Shown here in pieces: positions 45,371 through 54,191 of a stretch of DNA of 57,422 nucleotides; the stretch's first letter is position 1, and each line of letters begins with the position of its first letter. Made by a program: the position numbers and the translations under genes. The stretch is from Phycisphaerae bacterium (lineage in GTDB: Bacteria; Planctomycetota; Phycisphaerae; SM23-33): NCBI GenBank assembly GCA_016782885.1, contig JADHXQ010000015.1, positions 1 to 57,422 on the forward strand, written 5' to 3'. The notes under the pieces are model-generated. The model ran no database searches. It was given only the letters and a program-made list of their open reading frames with translations, and was not told where the DNA came from.

Positions 45371-46132
45371 TTATTTCTCCTTTCCGTACACCGAGACCTC
45401 GACGAACCTCGGGGGTTCGCCTTCCCAGCCTTCGCCGGTGTATATACGAACGTATCGCGCCGGCGTTCCGGCGTGATTTTCGCCGCGTGCGTCGACGATC
45501 TCGCCCCACCAGCGCGTGTAGAACGCCTTGTCGCCGCCTTCGCCCATGGCCGACGAGTTGTCGTGGTCGTTATTGAACAGGGTCCTGACGTTCTTCGTGA
45601 ACGCCGCATCGTCGGCCAGGCGGACGATTACATCGTTATAGATCGTCGCATTCTTGTAGAAGTGCCAGATCACCACCGCATGGATCGTCTGCGGTCCGCC
45701 CAGGTCAATCTGCACCCAGCCCGGCTGTGAAAACTCGACGTAGTCGAACTTGCCTGACTTCTTGATCCCGTCGGTGATCTGGTCGACGTCGCCAACAGTC
45801 GGCTCTTCGCCGGCAGTGACGGTCTTGTAGATCGCCAGGTTCTTCATGCCCGGGACAACCATGAATGCCGCGCGCTTGCCCTCGGCGCGCAGGTGCGGCG
45901 GTTTGAGGCCTTTGGGAATGCCCGGTGTCGCGCGGGTAACCGTGTCGGTCCCAATACCAATATCGAGTTCGACAAGCTCGATAACCCGCCTCGCCGGGGC
46001 GGTCCGCGGGGCGGGGCGCCTGGTTGCGGGCCTCGGTTTCCGCTCGTCTGACGATTTGTTACACGCCGCGGCGCCGAGGGCAAAGGCAATTACCGCAGTT
46101 CCGGCGACGTACAATATGCACTTCCTCAGCAC
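45371..46132 (-). CDS. Discoidin-like lipoprotein
   Basis: This is a 253-residue protein. The signal MLRKCILYVAGTAVIAFALG ends in the lipobox GAAAC, then a Pro/Arg-rich linker. The rest (FDYVEFSQPGWVQIDLGGPQ, HAVVIWHFYKNATIYNDVIV, ARYVRIYTGEG) resembles F5/8 type C carbohydrate-binding domains. Its start overlaps the stop of the upstream aldo/keto reductase-like gene by seven bases, so the two are co-translated. The pair may act on one glycan-derived ligand at the membrane. Confidence 0.75.
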   Translation of the reverse strand: MLRKCILYVAGTAVIAFALGAAACNKSSDERKPRPATRRPAPRTAPARRVIELVELDIGIGTDTVTRATPGIPKGLKPPHLRAEGKRAAFMVVPGMKNLAIYKTVTAGEEPTVGDVDQITDGIKKSGKFDYVEFSQPGWVQIDLGGPQTIHAVVIWHFYKNATIYNDVIVRLADDAAFTKNVRTLFNNDHDNSSAMGEGGDKAFYTRWWGEIVDARGENHAGTPARYVRIYTGEGWEGEPPRFVEVSVYGKEK

Positions 46133-47097
46133 CAGGGCCGCTCTCGCTTTATTCCTCTGACGAACTGTCCTTTCGCGATCTGCACGTCTTCGCGAATCTC
46201 AAAGTCGAACATGCCCGCCAGCACGTAATCCGCGCCGCTCTGGAAGGCGTACTTGAAGGCGCTGGTCGGGCTGATGGCGCCTGCGGCCATCACCTTGTAG
46301 GCGATCCATGGCTTCTTGACACTTTTCATAACCTCGATGACCGCGTTGGGGTCCTGGCACCAGTAGCCCGGGTCCTCGCTGTATGGCCTCTTCAGTTCAG
46401 CGGGTTTGGGCGCGCTGGGATACTTGTGATGGTGCAGAGTCTTGATATAGAAATCCGCGTCGATTTTCTTTTTCTCGCATTCGACCACGACCTTCAGATC
46501 GTGGGCGCCGACGCCGGAGGGCACGCCGCACTTCTTGGCGATATCGACGGCCCGTTCGATCAGGTCCACCTTGCCCTGCGAAGCGAGTTGATCGCCCCGG
46601 ACGCCCCAGAGATAAATCGCGTCAACACCGTCGTCAACAATCTGCTTAACCTGCTTGGTATAAGCCTTCATTCCGGCGTCGATGCCCGCGGTGGGACAGA
46701 CGATCCACTTGATCTTACCGCCCTTCTTCCGGTACTCCTTCAGCATGTCCATCACGCCGGCGGCGGTGTGTATCGACAAGGTGTCGATCCCGTGCTGTTC
46801 GGCGAGAGCCATCGTCTCGAAGATCTTCTCTTTCGTGTTGTAGTGGGCCGTCAGGTTGTAAACGTATTTCAAGTCGCGGCTGTGCGTGTAGTGCGTCAAC
46901 AGATTCCCGCCCAGAAGCAGGCGGCTGACCGGCATTTTTCCGATCTTGCCTTTCGGAAGCGCATCCTTGGTCGCCGGCGGGGATTTTGCGGCGGGTCCCT
47001 TTGCGGCGCCCGCGACGGTTTCCAGACCCATCGCGCCCGCGGCGGAAGTCAACACTGACCCCTTAATGAACACTCGACGGTTAATTTCTGATGGCAT
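46126..47097 (-). CDS. Tat-exported aldo/keto reductase-like TIM-barrel protein
   Basis: This is a 323-residue protein. The start MPSEINRRVFIKGS was chosen because AGGAG lies six bases upstream and the twin-arginine is then at 7-8. After the signal, GKMPVSRLLLGGN is a typical opening strand of aldo/keto reductase barrels, IDTLSIHTAAG and IYLWGVRGDQ are later strands, and SAFKYAFQSGADYVLAGMFD ends the barrel. The usual Asp-Tyr-Lys-His active site could not be confirmed, so it may be a non-oxidoreductase relative. It overlaps the downstream lipoprotein gene. Confidence 0.7.
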   Translation of the reverse strand: MPSEINRRVFIKGSVLTSAAGAMGLETVAGAAKGPAAKSPPATKDALPKGKIGKMPVSRLLLGGNLLTHYTHSRDLKYVYNLTAHYNTKEKIFETMALAEQHGIDTLSIHTAAGVMDMLKEYRKKGGKIKWIVCPTAGIDAGMKAYTKQVKQIVDDGVDAIYLWGVRGDQLASQGKVDLIERAVDIAKKCGVPSGVGAHDLKVVVECEKKKIDADFYIKTLHHHKYPSAPKPAELKRPYSEDPGYWCQDPNAVIEVMKSVKKPWIAYKVMAAGAISPTSAFKYAFQSGADYVLAGMFDFEIREDVQIAKGQFVRGIKRERPWC

Positions 47098-47332
47098 GAC
47101 CAGCTCCTGTTGCCCGGTATTGACTGGATGGTTTTTCTCCCGGCGACCGCCGCGAGACATTTTCAGTGATTGTACTCGACGCGACGGAGTTGATCAAACC
47201 CAATTCGAGCAATAGGGAAATGGAGTGTGCGACATAAATAGGATAGCGTCCGCATCGCCCGGTGGCATCCCCTATTTCGATCGGGTATCTTATGCGAGTC
47301 CGTGAAGAACCTCGCGAAATATCCGACTTACC

Positions 47333-49102
47333 ATGAGCGACACCATCGAGACAACACTGATCGCGTCGGTCGAAGGACTGACTGCGTTGCGGGATCCCAG
47401 CGGCGGTTGGACCGGGCGACTGTCGAGCAGCGCCCTGTCGACCGCGACCGCGGTTAGAGCACTGGCAGGCGTTGACCGCGAGGGGCACGGGCAGTTGATT
47501 TCCGCCGGTCTGGAATGGCTGGCCGCCCACGTGAACGAAGACGGCGGATGGGGCGACACTCCGCAGAGCAAGAGCAACCTTCCGACAACGCTGCTGGTCT
47601 GGTCGGCATTTGGGGGCGAAAACTCGGACGCGGTCGCGGGCGCCGAAAGCTGGTTGACCGCCCGCACAGGCTCGCTCGAACCGGAGCGAATCGCCGCGGC
47701 GCTGGCGGACATCTACGGGGCCGACCGGACATTTGCGGCCCCGATCCTGACCATGTGCGCGATAAGCGGGCGTCTGGGCGGCGAGCCCGAAGCGTGGGAC
47801 CTGGTCCCGCCCCTCCCGTTCGAACTGGCGGCCCTTCCGGCGCTGACTTTCAGTTTCATGGGCCTTCCCGTAGTCAGTTACGCCCTTCCGGCGTTGATCG
47901 CGATCGGGCAGGCGAGGCACTTCCACCGCCCGTCGCGAAACCCGGCGGCCAGGCTGCTGCGGAACCTTTCCCGCCATCGCACCCTCAAAAAACTCCGGGC
48001 GATCCAACCGCCGGGCGGCGGGTTTCTCGAAGCGGCGCCGCTTACATCTTTCGTGGCGATGTCCCTGGCATCGGCGGGCCTGGCGGATCATCCGGTAACT
48101 ACCGGTTGCGTCGGATTCCTGAAAGACACCGTGCGCCCGGACGGTTCCTGGCCTATCGACACGAACCTCTCGACGTGGGTAACCACGCTGTCGGTCAGCG
48201 CCCTTGCCGCCGGAGTGCCCCTGGGCGACCAGGAGGCCCGCACCATCGCCGATTGGCTCATCGACCAGCACCACACCGAACTGCACCCCTACACCCGCGC
48301 CGCACCGGGCGGATGGGCCTGGAGCCCGCTGTCGGGCGCCGTGCCCGACGCGGACGACACGGCCGGTGCGATGATCGCACTGCACAACCTGGCGCCCGAC
48401 GATGCCCGCGCCGCCGGTGCGGCGGCGGCAGGAGCGAAATGGCTGGTCGATCTGCAGAATCGCGACGGCGGGATACCGACCTTCTGCCGCGGGTGGGGCA
48501 AGCTGCCCTTCGACCACAGTTGCCCCGACCTTACCGCCCACGCACTTGCCGCATGGGACGCATGGCGGGAAAGTTTCGACGGAACCCAGGCCGCCAAGGT
48601 TCGGCGAGCATCGGCCCGCGCGGTGGAATATCTCGCCCGCGAGCAGCGCGACGACGGATCGTGGCGCCCGTTATGGTTCGGTAACGAAGACGCGCCCGAC
48701 CAGGCCAACCCGACCTACGGAACCGCCCGCGTGCTGGCGGGGCTGAGACAGTCCGGCCTGGACATACCGCCCGACATGCTGACCCGGGGCGCCGAATGGT
48801 TGATTTCCGCCCAAAATGATGATGGAGGATGGGGAGGCGGCGCCTCGATCGCATCATCGATAGAGGAGACCGCACTGGCCGTAGACGCGCTGCTTTGCCT
48901 CGGCGATATTACACCCACAATCGAATCCGGCGCGGCGTGGCTGGTCGAGCATACCGGCGGCGGGCGGAAGTTCCCGCCGGCGGCGATCGGCCTGTACTTC
49001 GCGAAGCTGTGGTACTACGAGGAGTTGTATCCGCGTGTTTTCACCATCTCGGCGCTGAACAGACTTCTTGCCAAACGCACCGCCATACACGAAAATCACT
49101 GA
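47333..49102 (+). CDS. Class II terpene cyclase-like protein (squalene-hopene cyclase/prenyltransferase repeat)
   Basis: This is a 589-residue protein without a signal peptide, built from alpha/alpha-barrel repeats with QW-type motifs (NEDGGWGD, NRDGGIPT, NDDGGWGGG). DADDTAG at 339-345 is the D-x-D-D acid motif by which class II terpene cyclases protonate a polyene. It is somewhat shorter than typical squalene-hopene cyclases (about 630), so the substrate may differ. No polyprenyl synthase is adjacent. It is 40 bp upstream of a UroD-family gene on the same strand, which may be co-transcribed. A non-catalytic repeat protein is the alternative, but the D-x-D-D motif argues against it. Confidence 0.75.
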   Translation: MSDTIETTLIASVEGLTALRDPSGGWTGRLSSSALSTATAVRALAGVDREGHGQLISAGLEWLAAHVNEDGGWGDTPQSKSNLPTTLLVWSAFGGENSDAVAGAESWLTARTGSLEPERIAAALADIYGADRTFAAPILTMCAISGRLGGEPEAWDLVPPLPFELAALPALTFSFMGLPVVSYALPALIAIGQARHFHRPSRNPAARLLRNLSRHRTLKKLRAIQPPGGGFLEAAPLTSFVAMSLASAGLADHPVTTGCVGFLKDTVRPDGSWPIDTNLSTWVTTLSVSALAAGVPLGDQEARTIADWLIDQHHTELHPYTRAAPGGWAWSPLSGAVPDADDTAGAMIALHNLAPDDARAAGAAAAGAKWLVDLQNRDGGIPTFCRGWGKLPFDHSCPDLTAHALAAWDAWRESFDGTQAAKVRRASARAVEYLAREQRDDGSWRPLWFGNEDAPDQANPTYGTARVLAGLRQSGLDIPPDMLTRGAEWLISAQNDDGGWGGGASIASSIEETALAVDALLCLGDITPTIESGAAWLVEHTGGGRKFPPAAIGLYFAKLWYYEELYPRVFTISALNRLLAKRTAIHENH

Positions 49103-49142
49103 CACACAATCGCAATCGGAAAGTTTGTTTAAGGAGTCGCAA

Positions 49143-50561
49143 ATGGCCCAAGACATGCAGCAACTCTACGATCACCGCCTCAATCGCTATACGACGGCGA
49201 TGCGAAACGGAAAACCCGACATGGTCCCGATCCGCCCATTCGTCGCCGAGTTCACCGCCAAGTACGCCGGATTCACCTGCCAGGAGGTCACCCACGACTA
49301 CGAGAAGGCATTCGAGGCCGCACGCAAATGCGCCGCCGACTTCGACTGGGACGCCGTCGTGGGCAACATGGTGTACGTCTGGACGGGCCTGACCCAGGCG
49401 ATTGGTCTGAAGTACTACGCGGCGCCCGGAATCGATATAGACAAGGACACGGGTTTCCAGTATCTCGAACCGCCGGAAGGCCAGGCCTTCATGAACGCCG
49501 ACGAATACGACGCCCTGATCGACGACCCGACAGGCTTCCTGTACAACGTGTGGCTTCCGCGAGTCTGCCACGACGTGATGGCGCCGGGCGAGCCTTCCAC
49601 CTACCGCAACAACCTGTCGTTCGTCAAGGGCGCCATGGGCATGATGCAGTACTTCACCGGGTTCGGCACGCAAGCCCAACAACTGAAGGAAGAGTCGGGA
49701 ACGGTATCGGCGATCGCGGGCATCCTCAAGGCACCGCTGGACATTATCGCCGACAAACTGCGGGGGTATCTGGGGTTGATAACCGACCTCGTCGAACGCC
49801 CAAAAAAGGTGCTCGCCGCCTGCGAGGCCCTCGCCCCGCACCTGCTGGCTGTGGCGATGGGCAGCAGCGACCCGACATGCACCGTACCGATCGGACACTG
49901 GATGCACCGCAGTTGCGTACCGTTCATCTCGCCCGATCAGTTCGACGAGTTCCATTGGCCTACTCTCAAACCGATCATCCAGGAACTCTGGTCCGCCGGG
50001 CGCCAGACGCTCTTCTACGCCGAAGGCAACTGGAACCGCCACCTCGACGCCTTCGCCGAGTTGCCCGACGGGTCGATCGTGTACCACGTCGACCAGGACG
50101 ACATCTTCGACGTGCATCGCAAGATCGGGCACAAGTTCTGCATCTCGGGCGGGATTCCCAACTTCCTGCTGGCCTACGGAAAGCCCGAGCAGGTGCGAGA
50201 GCACGTCAGGAAAGTAATCGACGAGGTCGGGCGGGACGGCGGATACATCCTCGACGCCAGCGCTATCGTCCAGAACGCCGCGACCGTAGAGAACATGCGG
50301 GCGATGACCGACGCCGCCCGCGAATACGGGGTCTATTCGTCGAGTTCCTCGCCTCCGCCGGGCGGCGAGGCCCAACCCAGCGGGATCGATAACCCCGACT
50401 GGACCAGATCCTCAGTCGCACCCGGCGTGTGCGTACCGTGGGACGATAAGAAAACCGAACTGCCCCCGATCTCTGGAGACGAAGCGCTGGTCAAAACGAT
50501 TTGGGAAAACGTGGACGCCCTGGGCAACATGTATATCTGGCAATGCCTGCTGTCGTTCTGA
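49143..50561 (+). CDS. Uroporphyrinogen decarboxylase-family (methyltransferase-like) protein
   Basis: This is a 472-residue protein. AAGGAG seven bases upstream fixes the ATG. The fold belongs to the UroD superfamily, seen in RYTTAMRNGKPDMVPIRPF at the start, DLVERPKKVLAACEALAPHL, and the C-terminal FYAEGNWNRHLDAFAELPDG and KFCISGGIPNFLLAYG. It is about 100 residues longer than haem-pathway UroD (about 350), closer to the MtaA/CmuA corrinoid methyltransferases and the many uncharacterised planctomycete members. It sits between a terpene cyclase-like gene and a Tat oxidoreductase, with no corrinoid-protein gene beside it. The reaction is unknown. Confidence 0.82.
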   Translation: MAQDMQQLYDHRLNRYTTAMRNGKPDMVPIRPFVAEFTAKYAGFTCQEVTHDYEKAFEAARKCAADFDWDAVVGNMVYVWTGLTQAIGLKYYAAPGIDIDKDTGFQYLEPPEGQAFMNADEYDALIDDPTGFLYNVWLPRVCHDVMAPGEPSTYRNNLSFVKGAMGMMQYFTGFGTQAQQLKEESGTVSAIAGILKAPLDIIADKLRGYLGLITDLVERPKKVLAACEALAPHLLAVAMGSSDPTCTVPIGHWMHRSCVPFISPDQFDEFHWPTLKPIIQELWSAGRQTLFYAEGNWNRHLDAFAELPDGSIVYHVDQDDIFDVHRKIGHKFCISGGIPNFLLAYGKPEQVREHVRKVIDEVGRDGGYILDASAIVQNAATVENMRAMTDAAREYGVYSSSSSPPPGGEAQPSGIDNPDWTRSSVAPGVCVPWDDKKTELPPISGDEALVKTIWENVDALGNMYIWQCLLSF

Positions 50562-50572
50562 AAGGATTTGAG

Positions 50573-51889
50573 ATGACAAGCGGAAGTAAGGGATCGCTGA
50601 CTCGCCGCGGATTCCTTCGGGGCGTCGCGGTCGCTGGAGCGGCGATCGCCCTGCCGAACTACATACCGTCATGCACGCGGAGTAAACAGAGCAAAAACGG
50701 AACCGTCGCGCCCAGCGAGAGAATAGCGATAGGCTTTATCGGAACGGGCAAGCAGGGAGTGGGCATGAACCTCCAGACCTTCCTGGGCTTTGGCGACTCG
50801 CAGGCAGTCGCGCTGTGCGACGTCGACGAACCGAGAATGATCAACGCAAACAACATCGTAAAGAAAGAGTATGGGGGCGGTTTCAAGGGCTGCTTCCTGA
50901 CCGGAGACTGGCGGGAAATTATCGCACGCGACGATATCGACGCGGTAGTGATCTCCACGCCTGACCACTGGCACACGCCGATATCACTGGCGGCCATTCG
51001 GGCCGGAAAAGACGTGGAATGCGAAAAGTCCACGATGACCATCGAAGAAGGGCGCGTGCTGTCAAACACTGTAAAACGCTATGGAACCGTATACCAGACG
51101 TCCACCGAGGACCGCTCGACAGACGTTTACCATCGAATGGCCGAACTCGTCCGCAACGGGCGGATCGGCAAGCTCCACACAATTCGCGTCACCCTGCCGC
51201 CGGGCCCCGAAAACGAGGGAAACGGCGAACCCCAGCCTGTGCCCAAGGGGCTCGACTACGACATGTGGCTCGGACCGGCCCCGTGGGCTCCGTACGCCAG
51301 GGACCGCTGCCACTACAACTTCCGCTGGATTCGCGACTATTCCGGCGGGCAGCTTGCCGACTGGGGAGCCCACCTGTTCGACACCGCACAGTGGGCCAAC
51401 GACACCGAACACACCGGCCCGATCGAAATCGAAGGCACGGGCCAATACCACATCGAGGGTCTGTACGACACCGCCCACCACTACAATATCGAATATCTTT
51501 ACGCCAACGGCGTCCGGATGATCGTCGACACCGGACCGGTCAACCTGACATTCCAAGGCTCGGACGGATGGATTCGCTGCGATGGGTGGCAAGGCCCGCT
51601 AAAGGCCAGTTCACCCAAGATCTCAAACAGCATGATCGAGCCCGACGAGATCCGCCTGTTCAAGGGCAACGGACCGCAGCGAAACTTCCTCGATTGCGTA
51701 AAAACGCGGAAGGACCCGTACTTCCCCGCCGAGATCGGACATCGCTGCTGCTGCCTGGCGCACCTGGGAGACATCGCCATGGACCTGGGGCGAAAAGTCC
51801 GCTGGAACCCGGACACCGAAGAGTTCATCAATGACGCACAGGCTAACCGCCTGCGATCACGATCGATGCGAGAGCCCTGGACGCTCTAG
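50573..51889 (+). CDS. Tat-exported Gfo/Idh/MocA-family oxidoreductase
   Basis: This is a 438-residue protein, starting 11 bp after the UroD-family gene, with AAAGGA at its end serving as ribosome site. A twin-arginine signal (LTRRGFLRGVAVAGA) precedes IAIGFIGTGKQGVGM, the NAD(P) glycine loop. The usual EKP motif reads EKS here (VECEKSTMTIEEG), a change that also keeps the Lys. GGQLADWGAHLFDTAQWAN is the substrate-domain block. It is a paralogue of the gene at 29056. Co-transcription with the UroD-family gene is likely; substrate unknown. Confidence 0.9.
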   Translation: MTSGSKGSLTRRGFLRGVAVAGAAIALPNYIPSCTRSKQSKNGTVAPSERIAIGFIGTGKQGVGMNLQTFLGFGDSQAVALCDVDEPRMINANNIVKKEYGGGFKGCFLTGDWREIIARDDIDAVVISTPDHWHTPISLAAIRAGKDVECEKSTMTIEEGRVLSNTVKRYGTVYQTSTEDRSTDVYHRMAELVRNGRIGKLHTIRVTLPPGPENEGNGEPQPVPKGLDYDMWLGPAPWAPYARDRCHYNFRWIRDYSGGQLADWGAHLFDTAQWANDTEHTGPIEIEGTGQYHIEGLYDTAHHYNIEYLYANGVRMIVDTGPVNLTFQGSDGWIRCDGWQGPLKASSPKISNSMIEPDEIRLFKGNGPQRNFLDCVKTRKDPYFPAEIGHRCCCLAHLGDIAMDLGRKVRWNPDTEEFINDAQANRLRSRSMREPWTL

Positions 51890-51921
51890 CCCGGATATTT
51901 CACCATGTTTTCCGCGTCAGC

Positions 51922-51941
51922 GGGCGCTTTTTCCCGCGCCC
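51922..51941. terminator. Possible intrinsic terminator after the oxidoreductase gene
   Basis: GGGCGC and GCGCCC pair around the loop TTTTTCCC, 33 bases after the stop codon at 51889. The stem is short and GC-rich, and the T-run lies in the loop rather than after the stem, so the call is weak. Confidence 0.35.
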
Positions 51942-52121
51942 ACCACGTCAGACCTGCCAAACGGGCTGTAATTTCGAGGATAAATATCGAGGAAATCTTT
52001 CTATCTAATTTTATCGCACCGTCTTATTGCCGATAGATGTTACTAGGGTCGACGCAGGGCATGGAGGCAGGAGTGATTTGGCCGCGGCACGTTCCGCGCC
52101 AAACTGAGCGGAGGACAGCCG

Positions 52122-52538
52122 ATGAACTGCAACAAGACGGCTTTTACATTAGTTGAGATTCTTATCGTAGTGATCATTCTGGGGATCCTGGCGGCCATTG
52201 TAATCCCCCAGTTCACCAGTGCCGCTGAGGATTCAAAGCTATCCAACCTGATGTCCAATCTGCAGGCCATTCGCGCACAGTTAGAACTTTACAAGATGCA
52301 TCACAACGAGACGTATCCCACGAATATCAACACTCAATTAACGAGCAAGACCAAAACCGACGGGACGGTCGATGCATCGGGGGCATACGGCCCGTATCTG
52401 CATCTATTCCCGGTCAACCCGTTTATTGACGATCCCATCGAAGGCAAGAAGACCAGCGGCGCCGCCGGGGAGGGATGGGCTTACAACTCCGCAACAGGCG
52501 TGATCACTGCCAATTCGACCGGACACTCGGGCCTGTAG
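52122..52538 (+). CDS. Type II secretion/type IV pseudopilin-like protein
   Basis: This 138-residue protein has a prepilin leader, NKTA then FTLVEILIVVIILGILAAIV (residues 4-27). The conserved Glu at +5 is present. The residue before the cut is Ala, not the usual Gly. A mixed C-terminal region contains GPYLHLFPVNPFIDD, the shape of major pseudopilin tails in planctomycetes. GGAGG lies upstream of the ATG. No secretion or pilus assembly genes are in the window, so it is an orphan. Confidence 0.85.
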   Translation: MNCNKTAFTLVEILIVVIILGILAAIVIPQFTSAAEDSKLSNLMSNLQAIRAQLELYKMHHNETYPTNINTQLTSKTKTDGTVDASGAYGPYLHLFPVNPFIDDPIEGKKTSGAAGEGWAYNSATGVITANSTGHSGL

Positions 52539-52663
52539 CACCGGCGCAAGAGAACGCCACTATCAGATCGCCCGCATTTCTTGAAGTCAAACGCCTTGAG
52601 AGTTCCATCTGTTTGGACGAGCGAGTATTATAGGGCTCGTAAACGGCAGGAAGGTTATCAGGC

Positions 52664-54142
52664 ATGAATAGACGGCGTTTTCTCAAAACGATCGGACTCT
52701 GTGCGCTCGGGGCATCCGTTCGGCGCGGACTTGGCGCCGCGGCGGGCGGGACAAAAGGTTCAACAAACGGAAAGATGAATATAGTGTTCATTATGGCCGA
52801 CGACGTGAGTCCGGAGATGTATAGCTGCTACGGCCTTCGAAAGACACACACTCCCAATATCAATCGAATGGCGTCCGAAGGCGTGATGTTCCGCACCGCG
52901 TGGGCGTCGGCGCTTTGTGCCCCGTCTCGAGCGTTGGTAATGACCGGGCGGTACGCTAACACGTCGGGGGTCTACCACAACGGGCTGTGGATAGGTAAGA
53001 GTCGCCGCCTGCTCGAACAGAACCTCAGCTTCGGAAAATTACTGAAAGATGCCGGATACGCAACCGCCATTGCGGGCAAGTGGCATTGCGGGGTCACCAT
53101 GCCGCAATCCAAACACGGCGGATTCGATGAGTACTGCCTCTGGGAGGGCGCCAAAGAAATCGACAAACTGCCCGGGAAACCGAAGTACAAAGCCATCTAC
53201 ACCGGCGACGGAGACCATCCGCGCTTCTGGCAGCCTTCGATCGTTCAGAACCACAAGCTGCTGAAGACCGGACCGAAGGATTTCGGGCCCGACATCTTCA
53301 CGAAATTCATCTGCGACTTCATCGAACGCAACAAGGACAAACCGTTCCTGGCGTACTACCCGATGGTGGCCCCCCACGGCACGCGCGACGGTATTACCAC
53401 CACGCCGTTGAAGGGCAAGGTCGGCGAGATGGGCAAACCCGCCGGCGCCGCCGAGGACGACGCGCGCTTCGTCGCGCTCAATGAGTACATCGACATTCTC
53501 GTCGGGCGAATCATCAAGAAGGTCACCGACCTGGGCATCGCCGATCGAACGATTATCATCTTCTGCGGCGACAACGGTACCGCCGTCACAGCCAAGTCCC
53601 GCGGTGTCGAGCGCGGCTGCCACGTGCCGTTTGTAGCGTGGGGGCCCGGTATCAGAAAACGAGGCGCCACCGACGAACTGATGGACTTCTCCGATCTCCT
53701 GCCGACGTTCTGCGACTATGCGTCCGCGGGAATTCCAGCGAAATACCACATTGACGGGAAGAGCCTCAAGCCCTTCCTGACGGGCAAGAGCGATACTCAT
53801 CGCGACTGGATATACAGTTGCATCGGCACGACCCAGCTCGTGCGAACAAAGCAATACATGCTGGAAGTGGTCAATCCCATCCTCTCGATACCGCAGGGCA
53901 GGTTCTACTTCTGTGGCGGAAATCGCTTCGGGAAAGGCTACAAACTGGTCAGCGGTTCGCCCGAACACGCCAATGCCCGCAAGGAATTCGCCTCTATATT
54001 GAGCAAGTATCCGGCGCTGCTGGAGAACAATCCGCACTTCAAAACGAAGAAGGGCAAGCGATGGCTTGTGACATATCGGGCGCCCCAAACCGCACAGAAA
54101 CATCTTCATAACCACAAGGACTATAAGTACTACAAAGAATAG
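52664..54142 (+). CDS. Tat-exported sulfatase
   Basis: This is a 492-residue type I sulfatase. A twin-arginine signal (MNRRRFLKTIGLCALG) is followed by NIVFIMADDVSPEMYSCYG with the metal Asp pair. CAPSR at 85-89 is the canonical formylglycine motif. AGKWHCGV and FCGDNGTAV are the other active-site blocks. GGAAGG lies about ten bases before the ATG. It is the third sulfatase of the window, and its sequence differs clearly from the other two, so different sulfated substrates are likely. It is convergent with the fused esterase gene after 50 bp. Confidence 0.93.
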   Translation: MNRRRFLKTIGLCALGASVRRGLGAAAGGTKGSTNGKMNIVFIMADDVSPEMYSCYGLRKTHTPNINRMASEGVMFRTAWASALCAPSRALVMTGRYANTSGVYHNGLWIGKSRRLLEQNLSFGKLLKDAGYATAIAGKWHCGVTMPQSKHGGFDEYCLWEGAKEIDKLPGKPKYKAIYTGDGDHPRFWQPSIVQNHKLLKTGPKDFGPDIFTKFICDFIERNKDKPFLAYYPMVAPHGTRDGITTTPLKGKVGEMGKPAGAAEDDARFVALNEYIDILVGRIIKKVTDLGIADRTIIIFCGDNGTAVTAKSRGVERGCHVPFVAWGPGIRKRGATDELMDFSDLLPTFCDYASAGIPAKYHIDGKSLKPFLTGKSDTHRDWIYSCIGTTQLVRTKQYMLEVVNPILSIPQGRFYFCGGNRFGKGYKLVSGSPEHANARKEFASILSKYPALLENNPHFKTKKGKRWLVTYRAPQTAQKHLHNHKDYKYYKE

Positions 54143-54191
54143 TCCGCCCGCGGGCAGGTTCACAAAGGGTTCACACTTTCAGGGGCGATCT

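Noticed and set aside
46126..46132. Frameshift between the reductase-like and lipoprotein genes
   Set aside because: Both have full signal sequences and normal ends; a seven-base overlap is ordinary in operons.
51890..52121. Riboswitch in the leader of the pseudopilin gene
   Set aside because: No conserved core of a known riboswitch class could be matched by eye.
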